A stretch of DNA of 64,000 bases from NCBI GenBank assembly GCA_963745175.1, contig CAVUWK010000007.1, forward strand, positions 124,001 through 188,000. The letters are read 5' to 3'. Source of the DNA: Bog-473 sp963745175. GTDB lineage: Bacteria > Actinomycetota > Acidimicrobiia > Acidimicrobiales > RAAP-2. The notes under the pieces are model-generated. The model saw nothing but the letters and a program-made list of their open reading frames with translations. It was not told the origin of the DNA and made no database searches. A program made the translations under genes and the position numbers. The stretch's first letter is position 1; each line of letters starts with the position of its first letter. Shown one piece after another: positions 10,291 to 20,089 of this stretch.

Positions 10291-11091
10291 ATGAACCCGC
10301 CCGTCGGCGTCGCGACCCGCATACCGGGTCACCACCGCGGCCTGCGGCCGCTCACCCCGCCCGGGCCGAACAGCCTGGGGACCCGTGTCGGGGCGGAACT
10401 GGGAGAGCGGACCATCCTGGTGGCAGAGGACGACCCCAGCTGCCGGAGCGCGCTCCTCCAATACTTCGAACGGACCGGATACCGGGTGACGGAGGCCACA
10501 GACGGGCCCTCCACGCTCCGCGCGGTCTTCCAGCACTCGGCCAGTCTCGTGATCCTCGATCTCGGACTCCCGGGCTTCGACGGGGCCGACGTCCTGGCCA
10601 AGATCCGCCGCCACAGCGCCGTCCCGGTGATCGTGTGCTCGGGCCGGGACTCCGAGGAGGACCGGATCCGCACGCTCAACCTGGGGGCCGACGATTTCGT
10701 GGTCAAGCCGTTCTCGTTCGCCGAGCTCGAGGCTCGGGTCCGGGCCGTCCTGCGCCGTGACAACGGCGAGCCGGCGGCGACTTGTCTCCACCACGGTGTG
10801 CTGGTCGTCGACCGGGACACGCGCACCGTCACGGTGCGCGACGAGGCCGTGCCGATGACCCGCAAGGAGTTCGACCTGCTTGCCTTCCTGGCGGCATCGC
10901 CGGGCCAGGTCTTCTCGCGTGAGGACCTGCTCGAGCGGGTCTGGGGCTCGACCGAGGAGTGGCAGGGCCGCTCGACGGTCACCGAGCATGTCCGCCGGGT
11001 CCGTCTCAAGATCGAGCCCGACCCGGATTCGCCCCGGTGGATCACCACCGTGCGCGGCGTCGGCTACCGCTTCAGCCTGCCCGACGCCTGA
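10291..11091 (+). CDS. OmpR/PhoB-type response regulator (copy 1)
   Basis: A 266-residue DNA-binding response regulator. After an unstructured leader of about 40 residues the receiver domain starts TILVAEDDPSCRSAL (acidic pair). The phospho-acceptor aspartate is in LVILDLGLPGFDG and the conserved lysine in FVVKPFSFAELEAR. The winged-helix effector domain runs from MTRKEFDLLAFLA to RGVGYRFSLPDA. The ribosome binding site GGGAGG supports the ATG. No histidine kinase is adjacent. The neighbour about 310 bases downstream is a close paralogue. Confidence 0.94.
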   Translation: MNPPVGVATRIPGHHRGLRPLTPPGPNSLGTRVGAELGERTILVAEDDPSCRSALLQYFERTGYRVTEATDGPSTLRAVFQHSASLVILDLGLPGFDGADVLAKIRRHSAVPVIVCSGRDSEEDRIRTLNLGADDFVVKPFSFAELEARVRAVLRRDNGEPAATCLHHGVLVVDRDTRTVTVRDEAVPMTRKEFDLLAFLAASPGQVFSREDLLERVWGSTEEWQGRSTVTEHVRRVRLKIEPDPDSPRWITTVRGVGYRFSLPDA

Positions 11092-11399
11092 CCAGGCGGG
11101 ACCCTGCGGGGTCTGCCGTGGGCCTGATCCCGTTCGCACCACGGGCGCGCAATTTTTGGTCCGAAAGTCCTATGGAGGCAGATCCGGCGTGCGCCGACAC
11201 TGAGAACAGAACTCGGCGCCGGTCGTTGTACAGGGGAACCTGCGGCGGCGCGAGCACAGGACGAACCGTTCTGCACGCGAGTGCGGGAAGGACGAGAGGG
11301 GCATTGGACATGGTCGGCTTGCCGGAAGCGCTCGCTCCCACCGCAGAACCCGCCGGAGCGTCGGACACGTCACGCGCGGGCCGGATCGGGATGTGACGC
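11092..11399. other. spacer between tandem response regulators
   Basis: About 308 bases with no recognisable gene. Several frames are open but none has a domain. It presumably carries the terminator of copy 1 and the promoter of copy 2; I see no clear hairpin with a T-run. Confidence 0.5.
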
Positions 11400-12192
11400 G
11401 TGACGGTTCCCCTGAATGTCTCGGACCCGGCCGCGGCCTACGGCGAGAGCCTCCGCGTGATGGACTCCAACCCGACGTCCGTGTTCACGCCCGAACCCGG
11501 GGCGGTGGCCGAGCGGACCGTCTTGGTGGCCGAGGACGACAACAACTGCCGCCGGGCGCTGCAGCACTATCTGGAACGCTCCGGATACCAGGTCATCGAG
11601 GCGGCCAGCGTGTCCGCTTCTCTCGATGCCGTCTTCGCCCACCCGACCGATCTGGTCATCCTCGACTTCGACCTGGGCGGAGGGACCTCCGACGTGCTGA
11701 CCAAGATCCGACGCCGCAGCTCGGTTCCCGTCATCGTCTGCTCCGGCCAGTCTTCAGAGCGGGAACGCGTCGGCTTGCTCAACCTCGGTGCTGACGACGT
11801 TCTCGCCAAGCCCTACTCGTTCGCGGAGCTCGAGGCCCGGATGCGGGCGGTGCTGCGGCGCGGCTCCGCCACCCCGACGACGACCCTCGACCACGGCGAC
11901 CTGGTCATCGACCAGGGCACCCGCAGGGTGACCGTCGGCGATGCAGAGGTGGTCATGACCCGCAAGGAGTTCGACCTCCTCGCCTTCCTCGCCTCTGCGC
12001 CCGGACGGGTCTTCTCACGCGAGGACCTCCTCGAGCGGGTCTGGGGCTCGAACGGGCGGTGGCAGGGTCGGTCGACCGTGACCGAGCACATCCGCCGGGT
12101 CCGCCTCAAGATCGAATCCGACCCGGAGAACCCGCGCCTGGATCACGACGATCAGAGGCATCGGCTACCGATTCGCCGAGCCGGCCACGTAG
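11400..12192 (+). CDS. OmpR/PhoB-type response regulator (copy 2, frameshift near the end)
   Basis: A paralogue of the preceding regulator. The receiver starts TVLVAEDDNNCRRAL, the acceptor aspartate lies in LVILDFDLGGG, and the lysine in VLAKPYSFAELEAR. The winged-helix domain is nearly identical to copy 1 (MTRKEFDLLAFLA, FSREDLLERVWGS, GRSTVTEHIRRVRLKIE). Near 12138 an extra C (CGC-C-TGG) shifts the frame. Removing it restores WITTIRGIGYRFAEPAT and a stop at 12190-12192, as in copy 1. The start is GTG 11400 or ATG 11460. Again no kinase is adjacent; the damaged LAL regulator follows. Confidence 0.9.
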
Positions 12193-12335
12193 ATACGAGG
12201 ATCCCGCTCACTGCCCGGGCGCGATGCCGCCCGGTCAGCAGGGCGTCGAAGTCGCCGACCCGCGCGTGGACCTGGCAATTGGCGTGGGCGTGGGCGAAAA
12301 TGGCGCTCTTTCGATCTTCATGGGGGGCCGGTCCG

Positions 12336-15010
12336 ATGGCAAGAGATGTCGGCGGCGCGCTGGTCGGACCAGAGCTCGCTGAAACCGACCGTTGGCCGTT
12401 GGTGGGTCGCTCGAGCGAGATCACGCAATTGAAGGTGTCGATCAGCGGGCGGCGGGGCGCCGTGATCACCGGATCGGCCGGCGTGGGCAAGACGGTCCTG
12501 GCCACCGTCGGCGTCGAGTTCGCGCGGGAGCTGGGAATGTCGGTGGCGCTGGTCGCGGGAACCGACGCCGCCCGGCCCTACGCGTTCGGCGCCTTCGCCT
12601 CGCTTCTGCACCGCGACTCCGACCTGGTCGGCCCGGAGTCACATGCCGATCAGCTTCGCCGCTACATGCATGAGCTGCTCGACGACGCCGGGCAGCGACC
12701 GCTGCTGCTCTTGGTCGACGACGCGCATCTTCTCGACGACGGCTCGGCCTCGCTGGTCCATCAGCTCGTCCAGGCCGGTTCGGCCACGGTGCTCGCCTGC
12801 GTGCTGTCCTCCGGCCGCGCCGGCCAGCCCGGCGTGGACCCATGGTGGTCCTCTGGAAGGACTACGGCGCCGCGCGGATCGAGCTCGGCTCCCTCGACGA
12901 CGAGGCGATAGAGGACCTTCTCCTCGCGGTGCTCGGAGGCCCGTCGACACCGTGTCGCTGCGGCAGCTCGCCGAGCGCTCGCTCGGCGATCCCCTCTTCC
13001 TGCACGAGCTGGTCGTCGGTGCGCTCGAGGCGGCTCGCTGCGCGAGGAGAGCGGGGTCTGGCGGTTGCGCGGCGCGCTGCGGCCGACGCCACGGCTCGTC
13101 GAGCTGGTGACGGCCCGCCTGGGCACCTGTCGGAGCCGGAGCGCCACGCCCTGGAGCTGACCGCGCTCGGCGAGCCACTGGCCCAGCCGGCGCTGGACCA
13201 GCTGGCCGATGCTGCGGCGATCGAGTCGCTCGAGGAGCAGGGGACTGATCGCCAGCCGCATGGACGGACGCCGCCTGCAGGTCGTGTCTGGCCCATCCGG
13301 TCTACGGCGACGTGGTCCGCGCCGGCATCAGCCCCCGGCGCCGAGCGCATGCTGGCCCGGGCGCTCGCGGAGGCGGCCGGTGGCCGGCGCCAGGACGACA
13401 CGCTCCTCCTCGCGTCACTTCGCCTCGTCGGCGGGCGGCGGGAGCCCGGACCTTCTGCTGGCCGGTGCCAGGGCGGCTCGGGAACGTCGCGACTACGCGC
13501 TCACCGAGCGCATGGCCCGCGCCGCCATCGAAAGCGGAGAGGGCTTCGAGGCGCGCCTCCTGGCCGCCGAGGCGGCGCACCGGCGCGGGCGGCACGAACA
13601 GGCCGCACTGGAGCTGCCGGCTTGGCGCGTGACGCCGCAGTCACCAGCGAGCGGGTCCAGGTGGCCCTGCTGCGCTTCGACCACGAGTTCTTCCGGCGCG
13701 GCACTGCCGATGTCGCGGCGATCGAGGCCGCTGCTCGCCCTGGATCTCGACCCGGTCTGGCACGACGAGCTCCAGGCCCGCCGCCTCTGCCTCGACGGGT
13801 GACACGAGGTCCGGGGCGGTCGTGGACACCGTGGGCCGCTGGAGCCGCTGCCCGAGACGGCCGGCGCTCCCCGCACCAGCCTGCACGACGTGCTCGGTGA
13901 GTGCCTGACCCGCACCGGGCCGCGTCGGGCCAGGCCCTGGCACTTCTCGTCCCGCCCTCCGGTGGCACCGTCCGCCAGGGCTCCACGGTCCTGTCCGAAC
14001 CCTGGAGCCCCTTCGGCGGCCACGCCCTCGCGCTGATCGGGCTCGGCCGCCTCGGCGAGGCCGAGGAGCTGCTGGCCGGGGCGCAGAGCGACCTCTCGGC
14101 ACAACCCGGGCTCTCCGGAGAGTGCCGTTGTCGCCGCGTCACTCGGCGCGCTCCGTCTGGAACAGGGCCGGGTGCAGACCGCGTTCCTACAGGCGACCAG
14201 CGCAGCGGCCGTCTTCTTGGACCTCGGGTTGCCGGTCTCCGCCCGCTGGTGTGAAGCGGTGTCCGCCTATGCCCTGGCGCTGGCCGGGGTGGCGCCCAAG
14301 GCCACGCAGACCCTGGCCGCGCTGGAGGCCTGGGGCTGCCGACCGACATGGGGTACGAGGTGGAGGTGCTGCAGGCCCGGGCCTGGGCCTGGGCGGCCAG
14401 CGGCGACATGGTCACGGCGCGCCAGAACCTCGAGGTGGCGGTGGAGCTGGGCAAGAAGCGGGGACCTGCTCGGGGCCACCGGGCGCTGCACGGCCTGGCG
14501 CGGATGGGCCGGGCGCGACAGGTCGTGGACATCTTGCGGCCGCTCGCTTCGAAGCGTGGACGGCGAGCTCACAGCGGCCCGGCTGTCCTATGCGCTGGCC
14601 GCGGCCGACAAGGACAGCGGCGCTCTGCCGCGGCGGCCGCCCGTTTCGAGGACCTCGGGGCGCTCCTCTACGCGGCGGAGGCCCTGGGCGAGGCGGCCGT
14701 CCATCTCCGGCGGGACGGCGCGAGCCGCGAGGCGGCGGCCGCCCAGCAGACGGCCGCCCGGCTGCTGGCCCGCTGCGAAGGCGCGGTGACGCCGTTCGTG
14801 CGTGCCATCGGGGCGCGGGCGCAGCTCACCCCCGCCGAGCTCGACACCGCGTTGCAGGCCGCCACCGGCAGCACCGACAAGCAGATCGCCGAGATGATGC
14901 ACCTGTCGGTGCGCACGGTGGAGAACCGCCTGCACCGGGCCTATCAGAAGCTGGGGCTGTCCCATCGTCGCGAGCTGGCAGAAGCGCTGCGGGATCTTCC
15001 TGGCACCTGA
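12336..15010 (+). pseudogene. LuxR-family LAL (large ATP-binding) regulator, heavily frameshifted
   Basis: The span fits a LAL regulator of about 890 residues. The N-terminal ATPase domain has WPLVGRSSEITQL, the Walker A GSAGVGKTVLA and Walker B LLLLVDDAHLLDD. A long TPR-like middle part follows. The C-terminus is a LuxR helix-turn-helix (STDKQIAEMMHLSVRTVENRL then YQKLGLSHRREL). The frame changes at least ten times, first near 12838, 12940, 13030, 13130, 13243 and 13277, with both losses and gains of a base. Conserved LAL-like sequence can be followed across the breaks in shifting frames. Either the sequence is poor here or the gene is decaying; the density is far above that of any neighbour. 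Confidence 0.75.
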
Positions 15011-15022
15011 CGGCGTGGGACG

Positions 15023-15609
15023 TCAGTGGGCCGCCTCCCAGGCGGCGAAGCCCGCCAGTCCGACCAGCACCACGGCGGTGAAGATCCGGATGGTCGAGAT
15101 GTTGATCAGCCGGAGCAGGCTCTGACCGCTGACCACGGCCAGCCCGGCCACGGCCCAGAGCGCCAGCACCGCGCCCACGCCCACCGACAGCGGGTCGTGA
15201 TAGTGCGCGGCCAGGTTGGCCGTGAGGATCTGGGTCAGATCGCCCCATTCGGCCAGGAAGATGACGATGAAGGCCGTCACGGCGATCCGGCGGTGCGATC
15301 GCCACCTCCCGCTCCACCAGCTCTTCGTCCTTGCGTCTCCTTGACCGCCTCACGCCAGGCGAGCGCGGCCCCGACGAGGAACATGCCCGCCACGACGGCG
15401 TCGAGCACCTGGTGGGGCAGGAGGTGGAAGAGGGCGACACCGATGGTGACCGCGATGACGACATGGACGGCGAAGGCGGCGGCGGCGCCGAGCCACACGA
15501 TGGCCGGGCGACCGCGTGTCGACATGACGAGGGACGCGAACATGGTCTTGTCCGGGAGCTCGCCCAGGAAGATGATCGGGAAGACGGCAAAGACGACGGC
15601 GAACTGCAC
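15023..15609 (-). CDS. TMEM165/GDT1 family transporter (two frameshifts)
   Basis: An integral membrane protein of about 194 residues in two homologous halves, each with the family signature. The first half has FLGELPDKTMFASLVMSTRG, the second FLAEWGDLTQILTANLAA. Members are cation transporters (Mn2+/Ca2+ linked). The acidic E-x-G-D motifs are present in both halves. Between the halves a charged linker (KDEELVEREVAI) lies in a third frame. Dropping one base near 15342 and one G near 15296 (GATC-G-CACC) joins everything. It converges with the LAL gene; the two stops are 12 bases apart. Confidence 0.88.
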
Positions 15610-15699
15610 GGAGACCTTTCTGTCGGGGCCGAACGTAGCGTGCCGCGGTGAACGCCCTGGCTGCAGGCGCCTCCTGCCGGGCTCCGGGCCCCGGACCGA

Positions 15700-16519
15700 C
15701 TACCGCGACTGGTCGAGCAGGGACTGGCCCGTCATGGCGAAGACCGTCTCGTCATCAGATTGACGCCAGAGTTCGAGCAGCTCCAACGACACGGGATCGC
15801 AGCCGTAGCGCATGGGGCCGGCGGAGTCGAGGATCGCGTCGACGATCGCCATCGCGGCCTGCGGTGGATCGACCACCCGGGGGTCGGCGTGCTCGCGTCG
15901 GAGTGTCGCCGCGACCTCGCCGAGCGCACGGTATTGCTCGAATCGGCTGGCATCCTGCTCCCCCGTGCTGAGCCGGAACATGTCCGTGTCGATCGGCCCG
16001 GGAAGAATCTCGACGACTCTGATGCCGAACGGCGCCACCTCGACGCGCAGGCTGTCATCGAACGCGGAAACGGCCGCCTTCGACGCCCGGTACGCGGAGT
16101 AGAAGGGCACGGCGGCGATGATCGAGGACGAGGTGATGGTGCACACCACCGCGGGCTGGTTCGCCCGCAGGGTCGGGATGGCGGCTGCCGTCAGCGCGAC
16201 CACGCCGAAGACGTTGGTCTCGAACATCCGGCGCCAGTCATCGACGTTGGCGTGCTCCACCGGCAGGAAGTCCGTGTCGATACCGGCGTTGTTGACCAGC
16301 GACACGCAGGTCCGCCGGGAGGTCGAAGGTCGAGGGATCGGTGACGTCGAGCCGGCGGACCTGCAGCCGCCCCTCCGCCTCCGCCGCCAGAGATGCCCCC
16401 GCCTCAGGATCCCGCATGGTGGCAACCGTGTCGAAGCCGCGGTGGGCCAGTTCGAGTGCGACGGCGCGCCCGATGCCGCGGCTGGCCCCCGTGACCAGTG
16501 CGCTTCCGTGAATGTCCAT
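15700..16519 (-). CDS. short-chain dehydrogenase/reductase (one frameshift)
   Basis: A classical SDR of about 273 residues. The start at 16519 is set by the ribosome binding site AGGGAGA about 8 bases upstream. The cofactor motif is VTGASRGIGRAVALEL, with a basic TMRD after beta-2 that suits NADP(H). The core has LVNNAGIDTDF and the catalytic serine/tyrosine/lysine in TITSSS and YSAYRASKAAV. One extra base near 16312 breaks the frame between LPADLRV and SLVNNAG. The substrate is unknown. It diverges from a methyltransferase only 49 bases away, so they must share a promoter region. Confidence 0.87.
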
Positions 16520-16568
16520 CCGCTGATTCTCCCTCACGGGCGGCCCGGGCCCGGATAGGGTGCCGCCG

Positions 16569-17189
16569 ATGGGCCTCTACCGCGATCAGGTGGTCCCCCG
16601 CCTGGTCGACGTTGCCTGCGGATCCGCCGGATTCGACCGCTGGCGGGCGCGGGCGGCCGACGGGTTGGCCGGCCGTGTCGTCGAGGTCGGGTTCGGGTCG
16701 GGGCTGAACGTGCCCCACTACCCACCCGCCGTCGACGTGGTGCTGGCGGTGGAACCGGCGACGGTGGCCCGGAGGCTGGCCGAGCGGCGGATCGCTGTCT
16801 CCCCGGTGCGCGTCGAGCACGTCGGTCTCGACGGCCAGGAGATCCCGCTGGACGACATGTCGTGCGACGCCGCGCTGATCACGTTCACCCTGTGCACCGT
16901 GCCCGACCCGGAGCAGGCGCTCTCCGAAGTGCGCCGGGTGCTCCGACCCGGGGGCACGGTGCATTTCCTGGAGCACGGGCTGTCGCCCGAGGCGGGCGTC
17001 GCCAGATGGCAGCACCGCATCGAACCGCTGCAGCGTCGGCTCGCCGACGGATGCCACCTCACGCGGGACCCGACCGCTCTGGTGGAGCGCTCCGGATTCG
17101 TCATGGGAGAGAACGAGCAACGCTACGTCCGCGGGCCCAAACCGTGGTCCTGGCTGACCCTCGGCGTCGCCGCCAAGCCGGCAGCCTGA
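16569..17189 (+). CDS. class I SAM-dependent methyltransferase
   Basis: 206 residues. SAM-binding motif I is VVEVGFGSGLNVPHY, followed by the acidic residue in VLAVEPA. Motif IV is DAALITFTLCTVPDPE, and the post-motif is VLRPGGTVHFLEHGLS. This order and the C..DP segment match the Methyltransf_11/UbiE-like group related to METTL7. The acceptor is not predictable. An in-frame GTG nine bases upstream is an alternative start. It is head to head with the SDR and convergent with the VOC gene. Confidence 0.88.
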   Translation: MGLYRDQVVPRLVDVACGSAGFDRWRARAADGLAGRVVEVGFGSGLNVPHYPPAVDVVLAVEPATVARRLAERRIAVSPVRVEHVGLDGQEIPLDDMSCDAALITFTLCTVPDPEQALSEVRRVLRPGGTVHFLEHGLSPEAGVARWQHRIEPLQRRLADGCHLTRDPTALVERSGFVMGENEQRYVRGPKPWSWLTLGVAAKPAA

Positions 17190-17226
17190 CGGGGAGGCAA
17201 CTGCCGCCGGCGATCGCCGTGAGGTG

Positions 17227-17580
17227 TCAGAGGTCGAACGCTGAGGGGTGGCGCGGCTGGTAGAGCTGCATCCGCCCGCCTCCCGGGACCTCGAGGGCGA
17301 TGCTGCGGCCGAAGCCGCGGGTCTCGATGCCCCCGTCGAAGACGGCGCCCTTGGCCGTCAGCTCCGCGACGGTCTGTTCGATGTCGTCGCACACCAGCGA
17401 TATCTCGTGATGGGCCGACCCTCCGTCGGTTGGGTGCACGCCGAGCTCCGACGGCCCCGTGCCGAAGATGAGCCAGCCGTCGTGTGCGTCGACGTGCGGC
17501 CAGCCGAGCACGTCGCGGAAGAACGCTCGCGCCGCCTCCGCGTCGTCGGCATGGACCAGCGCATGGACACCTGTGATCAC
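17227..17580 (-). CDS. VOC (glyoxalase/bleomycin-resistance) family protein
   Basis: About 117 residues with the beta-alpha-beta-beta-beta repeats of the vicinal-oxygen-chelate fold. The first module has ADDAEAARAFFRDVLGW and the second CDDIEQTVAELTAKGA, ending in ALEVPGGGRMQLYQPRHP. Candidate metal ligands are the early histidine in VHALVHADD, a glutamate in SAHHEISLV and a late residue near MQLYQP. The start is unclear: GTG 17580 precedes ITGVHALVH directly, and ATG 17616 would add 12 residues. The function is unknown; this fold serves dioxygenases, glyoxalases and resistance proteins. Confidence 0.8.
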   Translation of the reverse strand: MITGVHALVHADDAEAARAFFRDVLGWPHVDAHDGWLIFGTGPSELGVHPTDGGSAHHEISLVCDDIEQTVAELTAKGAVFDGGIETRGFGRSIALEVPGGGRMQLYQPRHPSAFDL

Positions 17581-17701
17581 CCACGCGAGGGTAGACGGAC
17601 GCCCGGTGGGTCGCATAGCGGTCGAACGCAGCCTCGGCAGTCGATGTGCCGTGGTCGGTTGTGTTGCAGGATGAGGCGGAGCCGAGCGGAGGAACCCACC
17701 T

Positions 17702-18520
17702 ATGGACACGTTGCAGGTCGACCAGCCGCACGAGGCTGTGACCCGGATCACCTTGAACCGTCCGGAGCGGTTGAACGCCATGAACGCGGCGTTGATCGCC
17801 GAGCTCCACGGGGCGCTGGCGGAAATCGCGGCGGACCGAGCCTGCCGGGTCGTCGTCCTCACGGGCGCGGGACGGGGCTTCTGCGCCGGGATCGACCTCG
17901 GCGGCTACGGCGACGCACCGGGATCAGGCGGACTCGACCGGGTGGGTGCAACCTTTGCCACCCAGACCGACATCGCCGCGCTGGTCCCGCGGTTGCGCTC
18001 GCTGCCCCAACCGGTGATCGCCGCCGTGAACGGTCCGGCGGCGGGGGGCGGCCTCGCCCTGGCCCTGGCGAGCGACATCCGGATCGCCTCAACGGGGGCG
18101 CGCTTCAACGTGGCCTTCGTTCGCATCGGTCTGTCCGGCTGCGACATCGGGGTGAGCTGGCTGCTGCCCCGCTTGATCGGCGCCTCGCGGGCCTGGGAGC
18201 TCATGTTGACGGGGCGCATCATCGAGGCCGAGGAGGCCGACCGCATCGGCCTCGTCCTCCGGGTGGTCCCCGACGACGAGTTGCAGCGCGCCGCGCTCGA
18301 GACGGCGGCACTCATCGCGGCCAACGCCCCGTGGGGCGTGCGCATGACCAAGGAGGTCATGTGGTCCCAGCTCGAGGTCGGCTCCCTCCAGGCGGGGATC
18401 GACCTCGAGAACCGGACGCAGGTCCTGTCGTCGATGACCGGCGACATGCAGGAGGCGATGGCGGCGTTCCTGGAGAAGCGGCCGCCGCACTTCGGCAATT
18501 CGACGCCGCCGGAGGAGTAA
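17702..18520 (+). CDS. enoyl-CoA hydratase/isomerase family protein
   Basis: A crotonase-fold enzyme of 272 residues. The CoA-binding and oxyanion-hole segments are visible: LNRPERLNAMNAAL, then GRGFCAGIDLGGYG, then AAVNGPAAGGGLALALASDI. At the second catalytic-glutamate position the segment reads VRIGLSGCDIGVSWLLPR, with Asp where hydratases often have Glu, so isomerase or hydrolase activity is possible. The C-terminal SLQAGIDLENRTQVL helix is typical. The start ATG 17702 follows GAGCGGAGGAACCCACCT. It stands alone in its direction. Confidence 0.92.
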   Translation: MDTLQVDQPHEAVTRITLNRPERLNAMNAALIAELHGALAEIAADRACRVVVLTGAGRGFCAGIDLGGYGDAPGSGGLDRVGATFATQTDIAALVPRLRSLPQPVIAAVNGPAAGGGLALALASDIRIASTGARFNVAFVRIGLSGCDIGVSWLLPRLIGASRAWELMLTGRIIEAEEADRIGLVLRVVPDDELQRAALETAALIAANAPWGVRMTKEVMWSQLEVGSLQAGIDLENRTQVLSSMTGDMQEAMAAFLEKRPPHFGNSTPPEE

Positions 18521-18587
18521 CCGGCACTGCGACCGGCGGGAGCGACGTGATGCCGGAGCGGCCGTGCGCCTGGCTACGTTGGTCACG

Positions 18588-20066
18588 ATGCGGGGTCCGT
18601 TCAGACAGCCGCGCGTGCCCGCGCCGCGGGTGCCGTGGCGGTCGGGGCTGGGCGGCGCGGTGCTGGCTCTCCTGCTCGCCGGTTGCTCGTCGGGAGGTCA
18701 CACGGGTGGTGGCCTGGCCGAGCCCGCGGACTCGGTGGCGCCGGTCCCCGACTACCTCGACGACTGCGCCCCCGTCGGCGCCGACTCGTCGGGCCCGTGC
18801 CTGCGCATCACCCTGGACGCTATCGATGCGGCCCGGGCCGAAGAGGGGCTGCGCCCCATGGCGCTCCCGTCCGACTTTCCCCAGCTGACCATCCCCGAAC
18901 AGCTCTTCGTCGCCGTCGACCGTGAGCGGGTCGACCGGGGGCTGGCCCCGTTCACGGGCCTCACGACAGGCCTCGATACGGGCGCGCAGAAGGGGGCCGA
19001 CGCCGCCCGCCTGCCGGCGCGGCCCGGTCCGGGCTACGCCTCCGTCACGACCGAGTGGATCGGTGACGTCGACAACGGGCTCGATGCCGACTTCCAGTGG
19101 CTGTACAACGACGGCCCTCACAGCGGCGTGCCCGGATGCTCGGGGAATCAGACCTCGGGCTGTTGGGCCGACCGGCAGATCGTCCTCAACCGCTTCGGAG
19201 CGCGCCATCTCGTGATGGGCGCCGCCTTCGACCCGACCGGGGACACGTCGAGTGGAGACCTCGGTGGTTCGTCGCTCGCGGCCACGCTGGCCACCTCCTC
19301 CCATGCCGGCGGCTACGCCTACACCTGGACGCAGGCCCTGGCGGCGACGGCGGCAGGGACGCTCCGGCCTCTGCGGGCGATCCCCTCCACGGAATCCGAC
19401 ACGGGGATCCCCGACCCCAGCCACAACGTGGCGCCGGCGCCCGACTTCACGCGCGTGTGCGCCGAAGGAGGGCTCGACAACTCCGCCGCCTGCATCGGTA
19501 CCGCGCTCGCCGCCATCAACCACGCCCACGCACTCGAGGGCATCCGGCCCATGGTGGTCCCGCCGGGCTTCGCACGCTTGAGCGTGCCCCAACAGCTCTT
19601 CGTCGCCGTCAACCTCGAGCGAGTGGATCGCGGTCTCCCGGCCTTCGGCGGCCTCACGACCGCCCTCAACCGGAACGCGCAGCGGGGTGCGGACGACGCC
19701 AACGATCCGCCTGACCCGGGGCGGGCCTACGACCTCGACGATGCGGAATGGGCCGGCGGGTCATCCAACGGGCTCGACGCCGTGTACGGGTGGATGTACG
19801 ACGACGGGTTCGACAGCGGCAACCTCGACTGCACGCACCGGGGGGCCGCGGGCTGCTGGGGGCACCGCAAGGGCATACTCGACGACTTCGGCTCCGGTGC
19901 CAATCTCGTGATGGGTGCCGCGTTCGACATGAGGGGCGACACCCACAATGGCGACGGTGGGGGGACCTCCATGGCGGTGACGCTCGCCGTCACCGCGGCG
20001 CCCGCGCACAGGTTCACCTACAGCTGGGCCCAGGTGGTGGCCGCGCTGCCGCCCGCTTCGGCCTGA
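18588..20066 (+). CDS. secreted lipoprotein with two tandem CAP-like domains
   Basis: A 492-residue protein. A basic N-terminus and hydrophobic stretch end in a lipobox, AVLALLLAGCSSGG, predicting lipidation at the cysteine. Two repeats of about 210 residues follow. Each has a Cys-containing start (DDCAPVGAD / TRVCAEGG), a helix AIDAARAEEGLRPM / AINHAHALEGIRPM, then QLFVAVDRERVDRGL / QLFVAVNLERVDRGL, and later QKGADAA / QRGADDA, C-x7-8-C-W and LVMGAAFD. The N-x-ER-x-GL and A-x-x-GA pattern recalls the CAP/SCP fold but lacks the usual histidines, so the assignment is tentative. GTG 18564 would add eight residues. Confidence 0.78.
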   Translation: MRGPFRQPRVPAPRVPWRSGLGGAVLALLLAGCSSGGHTGGGLAEPADSVAPVPDYLDDCAPVGADSSGPCLRITLDAIDAARAEEGLRPMALPSDFPQLTIPEQLFVAVDRERVDRGLAPFTGLTTGLDTGAQKGADAARLPARPGPGYASVTTEWIGDVDNGLDADFQWLYNDGPHSGVPGCSGNQTSGCWADRQIVLNRFGARHLVMGAAFDPTGDTSSGDLGGSSLAATLATSSHAGGYAYTWTQALAATAAGTLRPLRAIPSTESDTGIPDPSHNVAPAPDFTRVCAEGGLDNSAACIGTALAAINHAHALEGIRPMVVPPGFARLSVPQQLFVAVNLERVDRGLPAFGGLTTALNRNAQRGADDANDPPDPGRAYDLDDAEWAGGSSNGLDAVYGWMYDDGFDSGNLDCTHRGAAGCWGHRKGILDDFGSGANLVMGAAFDMRGDTHNGDGGGTSMAVTLAVTAAPAHRFTYSWAQVVAALPPASA

Positions 20067-20089
20067 GGCGCGACCCGTACAGTGAGGCC

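Noticed and set aside
15007..15026. Hairpin CTGACG...CGTCAG between the LAL and GDT1 genes
   Set aside because: It is made of the two stop-codon regions, has an eight-base loop and no T-run; too weak to call a terminator.
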